27,734 nucleotides of DNA from an uncultured Bacteroides sp. (GCA_947071285.1 CAMTFK010000039.1:1-27734); one strand, 5' to 3'; numbered from the stretch's first letter, positions 1 to 8,527 are shown. Numbers and translations: made by a program. The notes: generated by a model from the letters alone, not told the origin.

Positions 1-2
1 TG

Positions 3-10
3 TAACTTTG
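3..10 (+). promoter_or_regulatory. Bacteroides-type -7 box for dnaN
   Basis: TAACTTTG matches the Bacteroides -7 consensus TAnnTTTG at every fixed position. It lies about 60 bp before the dnaN ATG, so transcription would start near position 17. The -33 element would fall outside the window and cannot be checked. Confidence 0.55.
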
Positions 11-71
11 TCCGATACTATGGAATTATAGTACGAATAGGAATAATATAAAACTTAAATACATAGAATAT

Positions 72-1196
72 ATGAAATTTATCGTTTCGAGTACTGCGCT
101 CTCCAGCCATTTGCAGGCTATCAGCCGTGTGATTAATTCGAAGAATGCGTTGCCCATTTTGGACTGTTTCCTTTTTGAACTGAAAGACGGAACGTTGTCG
201 ATTACCGTTTCGGACAGTGAGACAACTATGGTTACATCAGTTGAAGTGAATGAAAGCGATGCCGACGGACGTTTTGCCGTAGCTGCCAAAACCATTCTGG
301 ATGCTTTGAAGGAAATCCCCGAACAACCGTTGTCATTTGAGGTAAACACTGACTCATTGGAAATTACGGTGCAGTATCAAAACGGTAAGTATAGCCTGAT
401 GGGGCAGAATGCGGATGAATTCCCGCAATCGGCCATGTTGGGTGAGAGTGCCGTACGTGTAGAAATGGAAGCGTCTGTATTATTAGGTGGCATTAACCGT
501 GCTGTTTTTGCTACGGCAGATGATGAACTTCGTCCGGTAATGAACGGTATCTATTTTGACATTACGACGGAAGATATTACAATGGTGGCATCAGACGGCC
601 ATAAACTGGTGCGGTGCAAAACATTGGCTGCCCAAGGCAATGAACGCGCTGCGTTTATTCTGCCCAAAAAACCTGCTTCGTTGATTAAGAACTTGTTGCC
701 GAAAGAACAAGGACAGGTGGTGATAGAGTTTGATGAACGTAATGCTGTATTCACTTTGGAGAAATATCGCATGGTGTGCCGTTTGATTGAAGGACGTTAC
801 CCGAATTATAACTCGGTAATTCCGCAGAATAACCCTTATAAGGTAACGGTTGACCGCATGCAACTGGTAGGTGCATTGCGTCGCGTGTCTATTTTCTCAT
901 CACAGGCAAGCAGTCTTATCAAGCTACGCATGCAACCCAATCAGATTGTGATTTCGGCTCAGGATATTGACTTTTCCACTTCTGCCGAAGAATCATTGGC
1001 ATGTCAGTATGACGGAAACCCGATGAGCATCGGTTTTAAATCGACTTTCCTGATTGATATTCTGAATAATATTGCCGCAGATGAAGTAGTGATAGAATTG
1101 GCAGACCCCTCACGTGCAGGTGTCATCGTCCCCGTTGAACAAGAAGAAAATGAGGACTTGCTGATGCTGTTGATGCCGATGATGCTGAATGATTAA
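72..1196 (+). CDS. dnaN: DNA polymerase III subunit beta (sliding clamp)
   Basis: This is the ring-shaped processivity clamp that tethers DNA polymerase III to DNA and serves as a docking platform for replication and repair proteins in the cytoplasm. The product is 374 aa, close to the usual 365-380. It starts MKFIVSSTALSSHLQ and shows the three repeated clamp domains. Recognisable stretches are LPILDCFLFE in domain 1, ATADDELRPVMNGIYFD and ASDGHKLVR in domain 2, and GRYPNYNSVIP leading into domain 3. The C-terminus, LLMLLMPMMLND, has the family's closing MPM motif. The ATG follows a good -7 box by about 60 bp. A long hairpin after the stop separates it from the next gene. dnaA is not next to it in the visible sequence. 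Confidence 0.97.
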   Translation: MKFIVSSTALSSHLQAISRVINSKNALPILDCFLFELKDGTLSITVSDSETTMVTSVEVNESDADGRFAVAAKTILDALKEIPEQPLSFEVNTDSLEITVQYQNGKYSLMGQNADEFPQSAMLGESAVRVEMEASVLLGGINRAVFATADDELRPVMNGIYFDITTEDITMVASDGHKLVRCKTLAAQGNERAAFILPKKPASLIKNLLPKEQGQVVIEFDERNAVFTLEKYRMVCRLIEGRYPNYNSVIPQNNPYKVTVDRMQLVGALRRVSIFSSQASSLIKLRMQPNQIVISAQDIDFSTSAEESLACQYDGNPMSIGFKSTFLIDILNNIAADEVVIELADPSRAGVIVPVEQEENEDLLMLLMPMMLND

Positions 1197-1204
1197 TATT
1201 TAAT

Positions 1205-1294
1205 TAAGCTACAGGCTACGAGCTACAAGCTACAAGTACCATGCGGCATAATTGCGCAGCCACTCGTAGCTTGTAGCTCGTAGCTTGTAACTTA
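1205..1294. repeat. Long imperfect inverted repeat built from a tandem heptamer
   Basis: The arms are 1205-1237 and 1262-1294, 33 nt each, and differ at 3 positions. The loop is 24 nt, inside which TGCG and CGCA can also pair. Each arm is a run of 7-nt units of the form CTACAAG or CTACGAG. It fills most of the 119-bp gap between dnaN and the exonuclease gene. As RNA it would form a strong stem, possibly a terminator or processing site for dnaN, but no T-run follows. I believe similar heptamer runs occur between genes in other Bacteroides genomes; this was not verified. Confidence 0.8.
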
Positions 1295-1315
1295 CCCATC
1301 TATAAAACAATAATA

Positions 1316-2086
1316 ATGAAACTAAACCTCAAGAATCCGATTGTCTTTTTTGATTTGGAGACCACCGGAACGAGTATCAATGCAGACCGTATCGTAGAAA
1401 TCTGTTATCTCAAAGTACACCCCAATGGTAATGAGGAAGCGAAAACGCTTCGTATCAATCCGGAAATGCATATTCCTGAAGGAGCTTCTGCCATTCATGG
1501 CATTTACGATGCTGATGTGGCGGATTGTCCTACTTTTAAAGAAGTGGCGCGCACCATTGCCAATGAAATAGAAGGATGCGATTTGGCAGGGTTCAACTCC
1601 AATCGTTTTGATATTCCCGTACTGGCGGAAGAATTTCTCCGCGCCGGTGTAGATATTGACCTGAGCCGCCGCAAATTTGTGGATGTACAGGTCATTTTCC
1701 ATAAAATGGAACAACGTACGCTCTCTGCCGCCTATAAGTTTTATTGTGGGAAGAATCTGGAAGATGCGCATACGGCAGCAGCAGATACGCAAGCTACTTA
1801 TGAGGTGTTAATGTCTCAGCTTGACCGTTATCCGGAATTGCAGAATGACATCGCTTTTTTGTCTGACTATTCCAGTTTCAATAAGAATGTGGATTTTGCC
1901 GGACGCATGGTTTATGATGATAATGGGGTAGAGGTATTCAACTTTGGAAAGTATAAAGGAATGTCGGTAGCTGATGTTCTGAAACGTGACCCGGGCTATT
2001 ATAGCTGGATTCTCAACAGCGATTTCACCTTGAATACCAAGGCGATGCTGACCAAGATACGTCTACGTGAACTGACCAATAAATAA
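1316..2086 (+). CDS. DnaQ-like 3'-5' exonuclease (DEDDh family)
   Basis: This is a probable 3'-5' exonuclease acting on DNA or RNA ends in the cytoplasm. All three exonuclease motifs are visible: FFDLETTG with D13 and E15, the middle motif with D99 in AGFNSNRFD, and H152/D157 in HTAAADT. The H-x4-D spacing makes it DEDDh. At 256 aa it is longer than a bare domain of about 180 aa. The C-terminal part (about 205-256) contains FNFGKYKGMSVADVL and GYYSWIL, a small module also found at the C-terminus of ExoX-type exonucleases. It lies 5 bp before coaBC and is likely co-transcribed. It could be a polymerase III epsilon-like proofreader or a repair nuclease; the sequence does not decide which. Confidence 0.88.
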   Translation: MKLNLKNPIVFFDLETTGTSINADRIVEICYLKVHPNGNEEAKTLRINPEMHIPEGASAIHGIYDADVADCPTFKEVARTIANEIEGCDLAGFNSNRFDIPVLAEEFLRAGVDIDLSRRKFVDVQVIFHKMEQRTLSAAYKFYCGKNLEDAHTAAADTQATYEVLMSQLDRYPELQNDIAFLSDYSSFNKNVDFAGRMVYDDNGVEVFNFGKYKGMSVADVLKRDPGYYSWILNSDFTLNTKAMLTKIRLRELTNK

Positions 2087-2091
2087 GTCTT

Positions 2092-3309
2092 ATGGCAAAT
2101 ACACTGAAAGGGAAAAAAATCGTATTAGGTATTACCGGAAGCATTGCCGCCTACAAGGCTTGTTATATCATCCGGGGACTGATTAAACAAGGTGCGGAAG
2201 TGCAGGTTGTCATTACGCCTGCGGGAAAAGAATTTATTACCCCCATTACGCTTTCGGCACTGACGAGCAAACCGGTTATCAGTGAGTTCTTTGCCCAACG
2301 TGACGGTACTTGGAACAGCCATGTAGACCTCGGTTTATGGGCGGATGCCATGCTCATTGCTCCGGCAACAGCTTCTACTATTGGAAAAATGGCAAATGGT
2401 GTGGCGGACAATATGCTGATAACAACTTATCTATCGGCTAAAGCTCCTGTATTTGTGGCACCTGCCATGGACTTGGACATGTATGCCCATCCCTCTACAC
2501 AAAAGAATCTGGATACGCTTCGTTCTTACGGAAATCATATTATAGAACCGGGTACGGGAGAACTTGCCAGTCATCTGGTGGGCAAAGGACGTATGGAAGA
2601 ACCGGAGGTCATCATACAATATCTGGCGGATTACTTTGCCGGAACAGAAGGTGACTTGCGTGGCAAAACCGTTATGATAACTACCGGGCCGACTTATGAA
2701 AAGATTGATCCTGTGCGTTTTATTGGTAATTATTCTTCCGGAAAAATGGGCTTTGCCATAGCGGATGAATGTGCTGCCCGGGGGGCGAAGGTTATTATGA
2801 TAACAGGTCCTGTACAACAGAAAATGCATTATCCTGCTTTTCAGTATCATGCTGTTGAATCGGCTCAACAGATGTATGATGCAGCGTATAGCTCGTTTGC
2901 ACAAGCTGATGTTGCCATCCTTTCGGCTGCCGTTGCCGACTTTACACCAGAGCAAGTGGCCGATGCAAAAATAAAACGGGAAAAAGAAGGGAAGATGACT
3001 TTGCATCTGAAACCTACGGAAGACATTGCAGCCTGCCTGGGACGGATGAAGAAAGATAATCAGGTGTTGGTGGGCTTTGCCCTGGAAACGAATGACGAAC
3101 AGCATAATGCCGAAGATAAGTTGCAACGGAAGAATCTGGATTTCATCGTATTGAACTCCCTGAATGATAAAGGAGCCGGTTTCCGGTATGATACGAATAA
3201 AATCAGTATTATCGACCGTGAGGATAAAACGGATTTTCCGTTGAAATCCAAGACGGAAGTAGCTGTGGATATCGTTGATCGTTTGGTGAAAGTGTTGAAG
3301 GATAAGTAA
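2092..3309 (+). CDS. coaBC: Bifunctional phosphopantothenoylcysteine decarboxylase / phosphopantothenate-cysteine ligase
   Basis: It catalyses two consecutive coenzyme A steps: ligation of cysteine to 4'-phosphopantothenate (CoaB) and FMN-dependent decarboxylation to 4'-phosphopantetheine (CoaC). The 405 aa match the fused length. The CoaC flavoprotein domain spans about 1-185, with GITGSIAAYKA, the active-site His in NSHVDLG (H77), and APATASTIGKMANG. The CoaB domain begins at about 190, with TTGPTYEKIDPVRFIGNYSSGKMG, AAVADFTP and VGFALETND visible in turn. Two CoaC positions differ from the textbook enzyme: PAMD (D127) replaces PAMN, and ASH (S160) stands where ACG carries the catalytic Cys. 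The short spacing to both neighbours suggests an operon. Confidence 0.95.
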   Translation: MANTLKGKKIVLGITGSIAAYKACYIIRGLIKQGAEVQVVITPAGKEFITPITLSALTSKPVISEFFAQRDGTWNSHVDLGLWADAMLIAPATASTIGKMANGVADNMLITTYLSAKAPVFVAPAMDLDMYAHPSTQKNLDTLRSYGNHIIEPGTGELASHLVGKGRMEEPEVIIQYLADYFAGTEGDLRGKTVMITTGPTYEKIDPVRFIGNYSSGKMGFAIADECAARGAKVIMITGPVQQKMHYPAFQYHAVESAQQMYDAAYSSFAQADVAILSAAVADFTPEQVADAKIKREKEGKMTLHLKPTEDIAACLGRMKKDNQVLVGFALETNDEQHNAEDKLQRKNLDFIVLNSLNDKGAGFRYDTNKISIIDREDKTDFPLKSKTEVAVDIVDRLVKVLKDK

Positions 3310-3318
3310 AGATAGGTA

Positions 3319-4218
3319 GTGAGGAATAAGGCACTCTATATCATTCTGTTTTTGTCTGCAGTAGCATTGAAGACTGTAGCTCAGGAATTGAATTGTAAAT
3401 TGACAGTGAATTATTCTCAGATACAAGGTACGAGTACACAGGTTTTCACTACACTTGAAAATGCGCTGATGGAATTCATCAACACGCGGCGGTGGACACA
3501 GGCGCAATATGAAGTGAATGAGCGAATCCGTTGTTCCATGAACCTTACGGTGAAGGAATATAGCGAAGCAGACGGACGTTGGAAGTGTGAACTTATCGTA
3601 CAATCTACCCGCCCGGTGTGGCAGTCCGGTTATCAGACGGTAGTCTTTAGTTTCAAGGATACGGATGTGTCTTTCAATTACCGGGAGTTCGATCCGCTGG
3701 AACTGAGGGACAACATGATAGATAGTAATCTGACAGCTATCATCGCCTATTATGCCTATATGATTATCGGTTTGGATATGGATACGATGGCCCTGCAAGG
3801 TGGTACAGATATGTTTCGGGCAGCCGAAGATATCGTAACTGCCGCACAAAACCTCGGTGAAACTGGTTGGAAAGCATTCGACAGTAGTCGTAACCGCTAT
3901 GCACTGGTTTCCGATTATCTGGAAGACGGTATGTCGCCCTTGCGCAAACTGATGTATGACTATCATCGTACGGGAATGGATGAACTTTCAGTCAATGCCG
4001 TCCGTGCCCGTGCTGCAATAACAACAGCATTGGGTGCATTGAGGCAGGCACAGCAGAATAAACCGATGTCGGCATTGCCTGGTTTGTTCACGGAAATAAA
4101 GAAAGATGAATTAGTTAATCTCTATTCCCGCGCTGCAATGAAGGAAAAAGAAGAAGTCTGTGAGTTGCTTTCTTCTGTTAATCCTTCGCTGACTGCCGAA
4201 TGGGAAAAGATGAAATAA
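3319..4218 (+). CDS. DUF4835 family secreted protein, GTG start
   Basis: The function is unknown. The 299-aa product begins with a type I signal peptide: a short basic start, a hydrophobic stretch, and a likely cut after TVAQ near residue 21. It is therefore probably periplasmic or surface-associated. The rest is soluble, with LNCKLTVNYSQIQGT, a middle FNYREFDPLELRDNMIDSNLTAIIAYYAYMIIGLDMD, read here as two joined stretches, and a helical C-terminus. The overall pattern matches the DUF4835 family of Bacteroidetes. GTG at 3319 is the only reasonable start, since a TAG lies two codons upstream in frame. It sits 9 bp after coaBC and 39 bp before recN, a neighbourhood I recall as common in Bacteroidales. 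Confidence 0.85.
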   Translation: MRNKALYIILFLSAVALKTVAQELNCKLTVNYSQIQGTSTQVFTTLENALMEFINTRRWTQAQYEVNERIRCSMNLTVKEYSEADGRWKCELIVQSTRPVWQSGYQTVVFSFKDTDVSFNYREFDPLELRDNMIDSNLTAIIAYYAYMIIGLDMDTMALQGGTDMFRAAEDIVTAAQNLGETGWKAFDSSRNRYALVSDYLEDGMSPLRKLMYDYHRTGMDELSVNAVRARAAITTALGALRQAQQNKPMSALPGLFTEIKKDELVNLYSRAAMKEKEEVCELLSSVNPSLTAEWEKMK

Positions 4219-4257
4219 GGATATGAAGTGAGTAAGATTTTAATTTGTAAATAAGTT

Positions 4258-5922
4258 ATGTTACGTTCGCTTTACATACAGAATTATGCTCTTATAGAGA
4301 AGCTTGACATTAGCTTCGGTGCGGGTTTCTCCGTTATTACGGGTGAGACGGGTGCCGGAAAGTCTATCATACTGGGTGCTATCGGCTTAATGCTTGGGCA
4401 ACGTGCCGATGTGAAGGCCATCCGGCAGGGTGCCTCAAAATGCGTGATTGAAGCCCGTTTTGATATTTCGGCTTATGGTATGCGCCCTTTCTTTGAGGAA
4501 AATGAACTGGAATATGAAGAAGAATGCATTTTGCGCCGGGAGGTTTATGCTTCCGGTAAGAGCCGTGCATTCATCAATGATACTCCGGCTTCGCTTGTGC
4601 AGATGAAAGAACTGGGTGAACAGCTTATCGACGTCCACTCTCAACACCAAAATCTTCTGTTGAATAAAGAAGGTTTTCAGCTTAATGTACTCGATATATT
4701 GTCTCATAATGATGAACAGCTTTCAGCTTATCAATCTTTATATAAGGAGTGGAAGCAGGCACAACAAGATATGGAAGACCTAATAGCCCGTGCCGAGCAA
4801 AATAAAGCTGACGAGGACTATATCCGTTTTCAGTTGGAGCAGTTGACGGAAGCCAACCTGGTTGCAGGTGAACAGGAAGAGCTGGAACAGGAAGCAGACA
4901 CATTGAGCCATGCCGAAGAAATTAAAGCCGGTTTATTTCGTGCCGGACAGTTGCTGGCCTCTGATGAGGGTGGTTTGTTGGCCTCACTGAAGGAGAGCCT
5001 GAACACTATGCTGAGTTTGCAAAAAGTATATTCTCCTGCTACCGAGCTTGCCGAACGTTTGGAAAGTACGTATATTGAACTGAAAGATGTATCTCAGGAA
5101 CTTTCTTCACAGGAAGAGGATGTAGAGTTTAATCCTGAACGTTTGGAGGAAGTGAATGATCGCTTGAACCTGATTTATACTTTGCAGCAAAAACATAGGG
5201 TAACCACTGTAGAAGAATTATTGTCGCTTACTGAAGAATATTCTGCAAAACTGGCAGCTATAACTTCTTATGATGAACATATTGCCGAATTGAAGATGCT
5301 TTGCGATACCCTATATAATAAGGTGAAAAAACAGGCGGCGGTTCTTACCCAAGCCCGCTCAAAAGCAGCTCGTGAGGTGGAAAAGCAGATGGCGTCCCGC
5401 TTGGTTCCGCTTGGTATGCCTAATGTCCGCTTCCAAGTGGAAATGGGAATACGCAAAGAACCCGGAGTGCATGGAGAGGATACTGTTAACTTCCTTTTCT
5501 CAGCCAATAAGAATGGTGCATTGCAGAATATTTCATCTGTAGCCTCCGGTGGTGAGATTGCCCGCGTCATGCTGTCTATCAAAGCGATGATAGCCGGTGC
5601 GGTGAAATTACCTACTATTGTATTCGATGAAATAGATACCGGTGTATCCGGTGAGATTGCCGACCGCATGGCGGATATCATGCAGGAAATGGGAGAGCAG
5701 GACCGGCAGGTTATCAGCATTACCCACTTGCCTCAGATTGCTGCCCGTGGATGTGCACACTACAAAGTATATAAGCAAGATAATGAAACCGAAACCAACA
5801 GCCACATCCGTCGTTTGGCAGATGAGGAAAGGGTAGAGGAAATAGCTCATATGTTGAGTGGCGCTACTCTGACCGAGGCGGCCTTGAATAATGCAAAGGT
5901 ACTCCTCGGCACTGGCCAATAA
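4258..5922 (+). CDS. recN: DNA repair protein RecN
   Basis: RecN is an SMC-like ATPase that gathers broken DNA ends during recombinational double-strand break repair. The 554 aa match the family length. The N-terminal ATPase half holds the P-loop GETGAGKS at 29-36 and the family motif DVHSQHQN. The middle (about 150-370) is a Glu/Gln-rich coiled coil. The C-terminal half holds the ABC-type signature ASGGEIARVMLSIK and Walker B IVFDEIDTGVSGEIADRM (about 454-471), followed by ISITHLPQIAA. The gene lies inside the tight plus-strand cluster. No SOS-type operator was recognised upstream. Confidence 0.96.
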   Translation: MLRSLYIQNYALIEKLDISFGAGFSVITGETGAGKSIILGAIGLMLGQRADVKAIRQGASKCVIEARFDISAYGMRPFFEENELEYEEECILRREVYASGKSRAFINDTPASLVQMKELGEQLIDVHSQHQNLLLNKEGFQLNVLDILSHNDEQLSAYQSLYKEWKQAQQDMEDLIARAEQNKADEDYIRFQLEQLTEANLVAGEQEELEQEADTLSHAEEIKAGLFRAGQLLASDEGGLLASLKESLNTMLSLQKVYSPATELAERLESTYIELKDVSQELSSQEEDVEFNPERLEEVNDRLNLIYTLQQKHRVTTVEELLSLTEEYSAKLAAITSYDEHIAELKMLCDTLYNKVKKQAAVLTQARSKAAREVEKQMASRLVPLGMPNVRFQVEMGIRKEPGVHGEDTVNFLFSANKNGALQNISSVASGGEIARVMLSIKAMIAGAVKLPTIVFDEIDTGVSGEIADRMADIMQEMGEQDRQVISITHLPQIAARGCAHYKVYKQDNETETNSHIRRLADEERVEEIAHMLSGATLTEAALNNAKVLLGTGQ

Positions 5923-5956
5923 TTTTTAATTTTCAATTTTTAATTTTTAATTTAGA
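5923..5956. repeat. Short A/T tandem repeat between recN and rlmB
   Basis: The 36-bp spacer is almost entirely A and T. It repeats a TTTTTAATT-type unit about four times with one C interruption. Such runs are frequent between Bacteroides genes and may act as an unstructured leader for the downstream start, which lacks a clear Shine-Dalgarno sequence. No other function can be read from it. Confidence 0.6.
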
Positions 5957-5958
5957 AG

Positions 5959-6699
5959 ATGGTTGATAAAAGTGAAATGATTTTCGGCGTTCGCGCTGTG
6001 ATAGAAGCAATACAGGCAGGAAAAGAAATCGATAAAATTCTGGTGAAGAAAGATATCCAGAGTGATTTGTCCAAGGAACTTTTTGCTGCATTGAAGGGTA
6101 ATCTGATTCCTGTTCAACGTGTTCCGGTGGAACGCATTAATCGCATTACCCGCAAGAACCATCAAGGGGTGATTGCCTTTATCTCATCCGTTACCTACCA
6201 GAAAACAGAAGACCTGGTGCCTTTCCTTTTTGAAGAAGGCAAAAATCCGCTGTTTGTCATGCTTGATGGAGTGACGGATGTTCGCAATTTCGGTGCTATT
6301 GCACGTACTTGCGAATGTGCGGCAGTAGACGCTATCATTATTCCCGCTAAAGGGAGTGTGACGGTGAATGCCGATGCCGTGAAGACTTCTGCCGGAGCAT
6401 TGCACGTATTGCCGGTTTGTCGTGAGCAAAATCTGAAGACTACTCTGCAATACCTTAAGGATAGTGGTTTTCGCATTGTGGCTGCCACGGAAAAAGGTGA
6501 TTATGACTATACAAAAGCCGATTATACGGGGCCGATGTGTATCATTATGGGAGCTGAAGACAAAGGGGTTTCTTATGAAAACCTGGCTCTTTGCGACGAA
6601 TGGGTGAAAATCCCGATGCTGGGTACTATCGAGTCGCTCAATGTCTCTGTAGCCGCAGGTATTTTGATTTATGAAGCTGTGAAACAAAGAACCAACTAA
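5959..6699 (+). CDS. rlmB: 23S rRNA 2'-O-methyltransferase, TrmH/SpoU family (RlmB-like)
   Basis: It transfers a methyl group from S-adenosylmethionine to a ribose 2'-OH, most likely Gm2251 of 23S rRNA by similarity to RlmB. The 246 aa are the typical length. The N-terminal substrate-binding domain starts MIFGVRAVIEAIQAGKEIDKI. The SPOUT domain shows all three knot motifs: DVRNFGAIAR at 107-116 with N110, IMGAEDKGV at about 196-204, and IPMLGTIESLNVSVA at 218-232. TrmB and RlmB members are hard to separate by eye, so the exact target nucleotide is inferred. The gene ends 3 bp before the next, implying translational coupling. Confidence 0.92.
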   Translation: MVDKSEMIFGVRAVIEAIQAGKEIDKILVKKDIQSDLSKELFAALKGNLIPVQRVPVERINRITRKNHQGVIAFISSVTYQKTEDLVPFLFEEGKNPLFVMLDGVTDVRNFGAIARTCECAAVDAIIIPAKGSVTVNADAVKTSAGALHVLPVCREQNLKTTLQYLKDSGFRIVAATEKGDYDYTKADYTGPMCIIMGAEDKGVSYENLALCDEWVKIPMLGTIESLNVSVAAGILIYEAVKQRTN

Positions 6700-6702
6700 G
6701 AT

Positions 6703-8406
6703 ATGAAAAAGAACTTATTGTTGACGCTCTTCCTCTGTTTACTGGCTCAGTGGAGTGTAGCTCAAGCACCTAAGTGGGTGGAAAAAGCCAAACGTGCTGT
6801 TTTCTCGGTGGTTACGTACGACGAGAATGATAAAATACTAAATACGGGAAACGGATTTTTCGTGACCGAGGATGGTGTTGCTCTATCTGATTATAGTTTG
6901 TTTAAAGGTGCACAACGTGCAGTGGCTATCAATTCCGAGGGAGTACAAATGCCTGTAGATGTTATTCTGGGAGCAAATGACATGTATGATGTTGTTAAAT
7001 TCCGCGTAGCAATCTCCGGAAAGAAAGTTCCTGCATTGGTGGTATCTACTACGGCTCCGGCTGTTGGAGCAAGCATCTATTTGCTGCCTTATTCTACTCA
7101 GAAAGATCGTTCTTATACTACCGGACAGGTAAAAGAAGAGTCTAAAGTGGAAGAAAAGTTCCATTATTATACTCTTGATATGCACCTGAAAGACAAGATG
7201 GTGAGTTGTCCTGTTATGACTGTTGACGGACAGGTGTTCGGCTTGGCCCAGAAATCATCCGGGAAAGATACGGCCACTATTTGTTACGCTGTAGGTGCTG
7301 ATTATGCGATGGAGCAGAAAGTAAGCCCTCTTTCATTCAATGACCACACATTGTCGAGCATCGGTATTAAGAAAGCATTGCCTGATACAGAGGAACAAGC
7401 GTTGGTATTTCTCTATATGGCTTCTGCACAGCTTACCCCTGAGAAGTATGCTGAGTTATTGAATGATTTTATTGTTCAATATCCTAACAGTGCTGATGGA
7501 TACCTTCGCCGTGCTAACAGCCAGATGTATTTGTCCAAAGAAACAGATTCAATGGATAAGGTGGCTGCTGATATGGATAAAGCACTTGAAGTAGCACAAA
7601 AGAAAGATGATGCGTACTTCAATCGTGCCAAACTGATTTATAACTATCAGTTGGACAAGCCCGAAACTACTTATAAAGATTGGACATATGATAAAGCAAT
7701 CGAAGAAGTCCGTAAGGCGATAGCAATCGAAGAGCTTCCGGTGTATGTTCAGTTGGAAGGTGATATCCAGTTTGCCAAGAAGGATTATGCGGCAGCTTTT
7801 GACAACTATCAGAAGGTGAACGCTACCAATCTTGTTTCTCCTGCTACTTTCTTTAGTGCAGCTAAGGCAAAAGAATTAATGGAAGCAGCTCCGGAAGAAG
7901 TATTGGTGTTGTTGGATAGTTGTATAGCACATTGCCCGCAGCCTTTCACGGAAGAAAACGCTCCTTATTTGCTGGAACGCGCCCAGATGCGCATGAATGC
8001 AGGTCAGGCACGTGGCGCAATGCTCGATTATGATGAATACTACAAAGCTGTACGTGGCAATGTGAATGATGTGTTCTACTATTATCGTGAACAAGCAGCT
8101 TTCCAGGCCAAACAGTTCCAACGTGCATTGGACGATATGGCAAAAGCTATTGAACTGAATCCGAAAGAGTTGACTTATCGTTCGGAACTTGCAGTAGTGA
8201 ATATCCGTGTCGGCAGAAATGAAGAAGCCATAAAGGTATTGAAGGATGCTTTGGAAATTGATCCTAAATATGCTGAAGCTTACCGTCTGATAGGAGTTGC
8301 CCAATTGCAGTTGAAGCAGAACAAAGAGGCGTGTGCCAGTTTTGCAAAAGCAAAGGAACTGGGTGACCCGAATGTAGATGCTCTGATTGAGAAACATTGC
8401 AAATAA
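6703..8406 (+). CDS. Secreted protein with degenerate trypsin-like domain plus TPR repeats
   Basis: The 567-aa product has a clear signal peptide (cut near SVAQA, residue 21). About 25-210 follows the HtrA/trypsin-like layout: SVVTYDENDKILNTGNGFFV, then VALSDYSLFKGA, then YDVVKFRV. The rest (about 220-565) is tetratricopeptide repeats, clearest at the end with AIELNPKELTYRSELAVVNIR and ALEIDPKYAEAYRLIGVAQL, each shown here in part. Normal triad positions are missing: the usual TNxHV is SDYSL (62-66), and the GNSGGP loop is KMVSCPVM (165-172). A periplasmic scaffold or binding role is therefore more likely than proteolysis. It is coupled to rlmB by a 3-bp gap. Confidence 0.8.
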   Translation: MKKNLLLTLFLCLLAQWSVAQAPKWVEKAKRAVFSVVTYDENDKILNTGNGFFVTEDGVALSDYSLFKGAQRAVAINSEGVQMPVDVILGANDMYDVVKFRVAISGKKVPALVVSTTAPAVGASIYLLPYSTQKDRSYTTGQVKEESKVEEKFHYYTLDMHLKDKMVSCPVMTVDGQVFGLAQKSSGKDTATICYAVGADYAMEQKVSPLSFNDHTLSSIGIKKALPDTEEQALVFLYMASAQLTPEKYAELLNDFIVQYPNSADGYLRRANSQMYLSKETDSMDKVAADMDKALEVAQKKDDAYFNRAKLIYNYQLDKPETTYKDWTYDKAIEEVRKAIAIEELPVYVQLEGDIQFAKKDYAAAFDNYQKVNATNLVSPATFFSAAKAKELMEAAPEEVLVLLDSCIAHCPQPFTEENAPYLLERAQMRMNAGQARGAMLDYDEYYKAVRGNVNDVFYYYREQAAFQAKQFQRALDDMAKAIELNPKELTYRSELAVVNIRVGRNEEAIKVLKDALEIDPKYAEAYRLIGVAQLQLKQNKEACASFAKAKELGDPNVDALIEKHCK

Positions 8407-8411
8407 AAACA

Positions 8412-8440
8412 CATCATCCGTTTGACCTGAACAGATGATG
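8412..8440 (+). terminator. Hairpin after the TPR/protease-like gene
   Basis: CATCATC-GTT pairs with AAC-GATGATG around a 7-nt loop, with one C/A mismatch. It begins 6 nt after the stop codon, which suits a transcription end, but no T-run follows, so it may be a weak or processing-type 3' end. Confidence 0.45.
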
Positions 8441-8450
8441 CATTATAATG

Positions 8451-8482
8451 AAAAAAAGGCTCTGCTTTCACAAGCCGAGCCT
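8451..8482 (-). terminator. Intrinsic terminator reading on the minus strand, with no matching gene
   Basis: Read on the minus strand, AGGCTC-GCTT pairs with AAGC-GAGCCT across a GTGA loop with a single mismatch pair. Seven T residues follow at once. That is a textbook intrinsic terminator. On the plus strand no T-run follows the stem. A second small hairpin, CGGGA-AAC-TCCCG, lies next to it at 8487-8499. No minus-strand coding gene ends here. Confidence 0.6.
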
Positions 8483-8527
8483 TCGTCGGGAAACTCCCGT
8501 GTCAAAAAAGAATTAGCTAAGTCTAGG

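Noticed and set aside
2431..3966. 511-codon open frame on the minus strand opposite coaBC and the DUF4835 gene
   Set aside because: It is antisense to two convincing genes, its translation shows no recognisable domain, and it crosses a gene boundary.
5923..5956. A/T repeat as an origin or UP element
   Set aside because: It is a short spacer inside a probable operon with no other origin or promoter features.
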